Source: DASXBA01 sp046729895 (lineage in GTDB: Bacteria; Actinomycetota; Thermoleophilia; Solirubrobacterales; Thermoleophilaceae). Taken from it: a stretch of DNA of 5,266 bases. The notes beneath the pieces were generated by a model. That model was not told where the DNA came from. It ran no database searches and was given only the letters and a program-made list of their open reading frames with translations. This document shows, piece by piece, positions 4,772 through 5,266 of this stretch; the stretch's first letter is position 1, and every line of letters begins with the position of its first letter. Location of the stretch: assembly GCA_046729895.1 (NCBI GenBank), contig JBKPHP010000001.1, positions 1 to 5,266 of the forward strand, given 5' to 3'. Both the position numbers and the translations under genes were made by a program.

Positions 4772-4811
4772 GCCGGCGGTCCCGGCCGTAGAGACGTCGG
4801 GCGCGCCGACG
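4772..4811 (+). terminator. Two adjacent GC-rich hairpins before the LigD gene
   Basis: GCCGG-CGGTC-CCGGC (4772-4786) and CGTCGG-GCGCG-CCGACG (4795-4811) follow the TGA at 4741-4743. Paired hairpins without T-runs could terminate the upstream small-gene transcript and insulate the LigD gene. In DNA this GC-rich such stems also arise by chance. Confidence 0.3.
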
Positions 4812-4841
4812 GGTCGCCCGCAAAGCCGCCGCGCGGCCACA

Positions 4842-4854
4842 GACTCCAGGAGTC
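4842..4854. promoter_or_regulatory. Palindrome GACTCC-A-GGAGTC, possible operator of the LigD gene
   Basis: Perfect six-base arms flank one base. The site is centred 26 bases before the ATG at 4874, and its right arm overlaps a tandem GAGTC-GAGTC (4850-4859). That is where a repressor or activator of a promoter at 4862-4867 would bind. No regulator is known to me for this sequence. Confidence 0.4.
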
Positions 4855-4861
4855 GAGTCGG

Positions 4862-4867
4862 TACGGT
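4862..4867 (+). promoter_or_regulatory. Possible -10 element TACGGT giving a leaderless LigD transcript
   Basis: TACGGT has the TANNNT form and ends six bases before the ATG at 4874, so the transcript would start at the start codon. The nearest GGAG (4849-4852) is over 20 bases away, too far for a Shine-Dalgarno, which supports leaderless translation. There is no clear -35. Confidence 0.35.
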
Positions 4868-4873
4868 CCGCTC

Positions 4874-5266
4874 ATGGCGGGCAACGATTTGGAGGTCGTT
4901 GAGGTCGACGGGCGCGAGGTCCGGCTCTCCAGTCCCGGCAGGGCGCTCTTCGCCGAGCGCGGCGAGACCAAGCGAGACCTCGTCGACTACTACCTGCGCG
5001 TCGGCAAGCCGCTGCTGCGGACGATGGGCGGTCGCCCGGTGCTCAGGCAGCGCTTCCCTAGGGGCGCGGGAGGACCGTCGTTCTTTCAGAAGCGGGTGCC
5101 GGAGAACGCGCCCGAGTGGCTACGGACGACGACGGTGACGACGGTCAACGGCACCCGGTCGCGGGCGCTCGTGATCGCCGATCTCGCGCACGTGGTCTGG
5201 GCGGTCAACCTCGGTTGTCTGGGCTTCCACGTCTGGCCGTACCGCGTCGCGGCCCCCGAACATTGC
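4874..5266 (+). CDS. ligD: LigD-type DNA polymerase/primase domain, N-terminal 131 residues (runs off the window)
   Basis: The product adds nucleotides at double-strand-break ends in Ku/LigD non-homologous end joining. Visible segments are EVDGREVRLSSPGRALF (the family has 'V.GR...L.N.DKVLFPE.G.TK'), TKRDLVDYYLRVGKPLL, MGGRPVLRQRFPRGAGGPSF with FQKRVPENAPEWL, then RALVIADLAHVVWAVNLGCL and GFHVWPYRVAAPEH. These are the hallmark N-terminal motifs of the LigD Prim-Pol (AEP superfamily) domain. The catalytic Asp-x-Asp motif normally follows within some 10 residues of 'PEH' and lies just past the edge, so activity cannot be judged. Whether it is a stand-alone polymerase (about 300 aa, common in actinobacteria) or part of a multidomain LigD with ligase and nuclease modules is open, as is the presence of ku. 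The family usually has Asn where this protein has S20 of LSSPG. Translation probably starts leaderless at this ATG. Confidence 0.93.
   Translation, partial: MAGNDLEVVEVDGREVRLSSPGRALFAERGETKRDLVDYYLRVGKPLLRTMGGRPVLRQRFPRGAGGPSFFQKRVPENAPEWLRTTTVTTVNGTRSRALVIADLAHVVWAVNLGCLGFHVWPYRVAAPEHC

Noticed and set aside
4486..4971. Minus-strand open frame of 161 codons opposite the amber-interrupted gene and the LigD start
   Set aside because: It overlaps the unmistakable LigD N-terminus in antisense and has a low-complexity S/P/R composition.
1..5266. CRISPR array, tRNA or rRNA gene, insertion sequence, integrase or att site
   Set aside because: No evenly spaced repeats, cloverleaf, rRNA signature, transposase/integrase motif or paired terminal repeats were seen.

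Overview
This is a very GC-rich window (about 70 % by eye), with G/C at almost every third codon position and frequent GTG starts. The gene content fits a high-GC soil actinobacterium: a LigD-type repair polymerase, a SpoIIE/RsbU-type phosphatase, a CspA-type cold-shock protein and many small charged coiled-coil proteins. The style resembles Thermoleophilia/Solirubrobacterales, but that placement is an inference from memory.

Layout. Left third, minus strand: a tightly packed operon reads leftward from a divergent intergenic region at 2045-2303. Its members are a possible 42-codon leader ORF (2169-2041), a 74-aa coiled-coil protein (2029-1805), a polytopic membrane protein of the LPG-synthase-TM/UPF0104 type (1800-751) whose last 36 residues look like a truncated sigma-70 region 4, a 91-aa small protein (751-476) that seems to be frameshifted near its end, and a DUF7666-like protein (450 to beyond the left edge). 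Middle, plus strand: a SpoIIE-family PP2C phosphatase with a coiled-coil N-terminus (2304-3270), broken by a one-base frameshift near 2908-2915. It converges on cspA (minus strand, 3531-3325), with a GC-rich hairpin between the two stops. Right third, plus strand: small charged proteins at 3735-3965 and 4060-4260, a start-less coding fragment near 4262-4402, a small gene with an in-frame amber codon (4399-4743, TAG at 4531), and the N-terminal 131 residues of a LigD polymerase domain running off the right edge at 4874-5266.

How it fits together. The phosphatase would act in a partner-switching (anti-anti-sigma) stress pathway, cspA in RNA chaperoning, and the LigD polymerase in Ku/LigD end joining; together they suggest a stress and repair neighbourhood, though nothing proves co-regulation. 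The most unusual aspects are the membrane protein/sigma-region-4 chimera and the number of reading-frame lesions: two likely frameshifts, one amber codon and one coding frame without a start in 5.3 kb. Either the underlying read or assembly has indel and substitution errors, or this is a decaying accessory region. I found no RNA gene, CRISPR array, insertion sequence or phage integration site.
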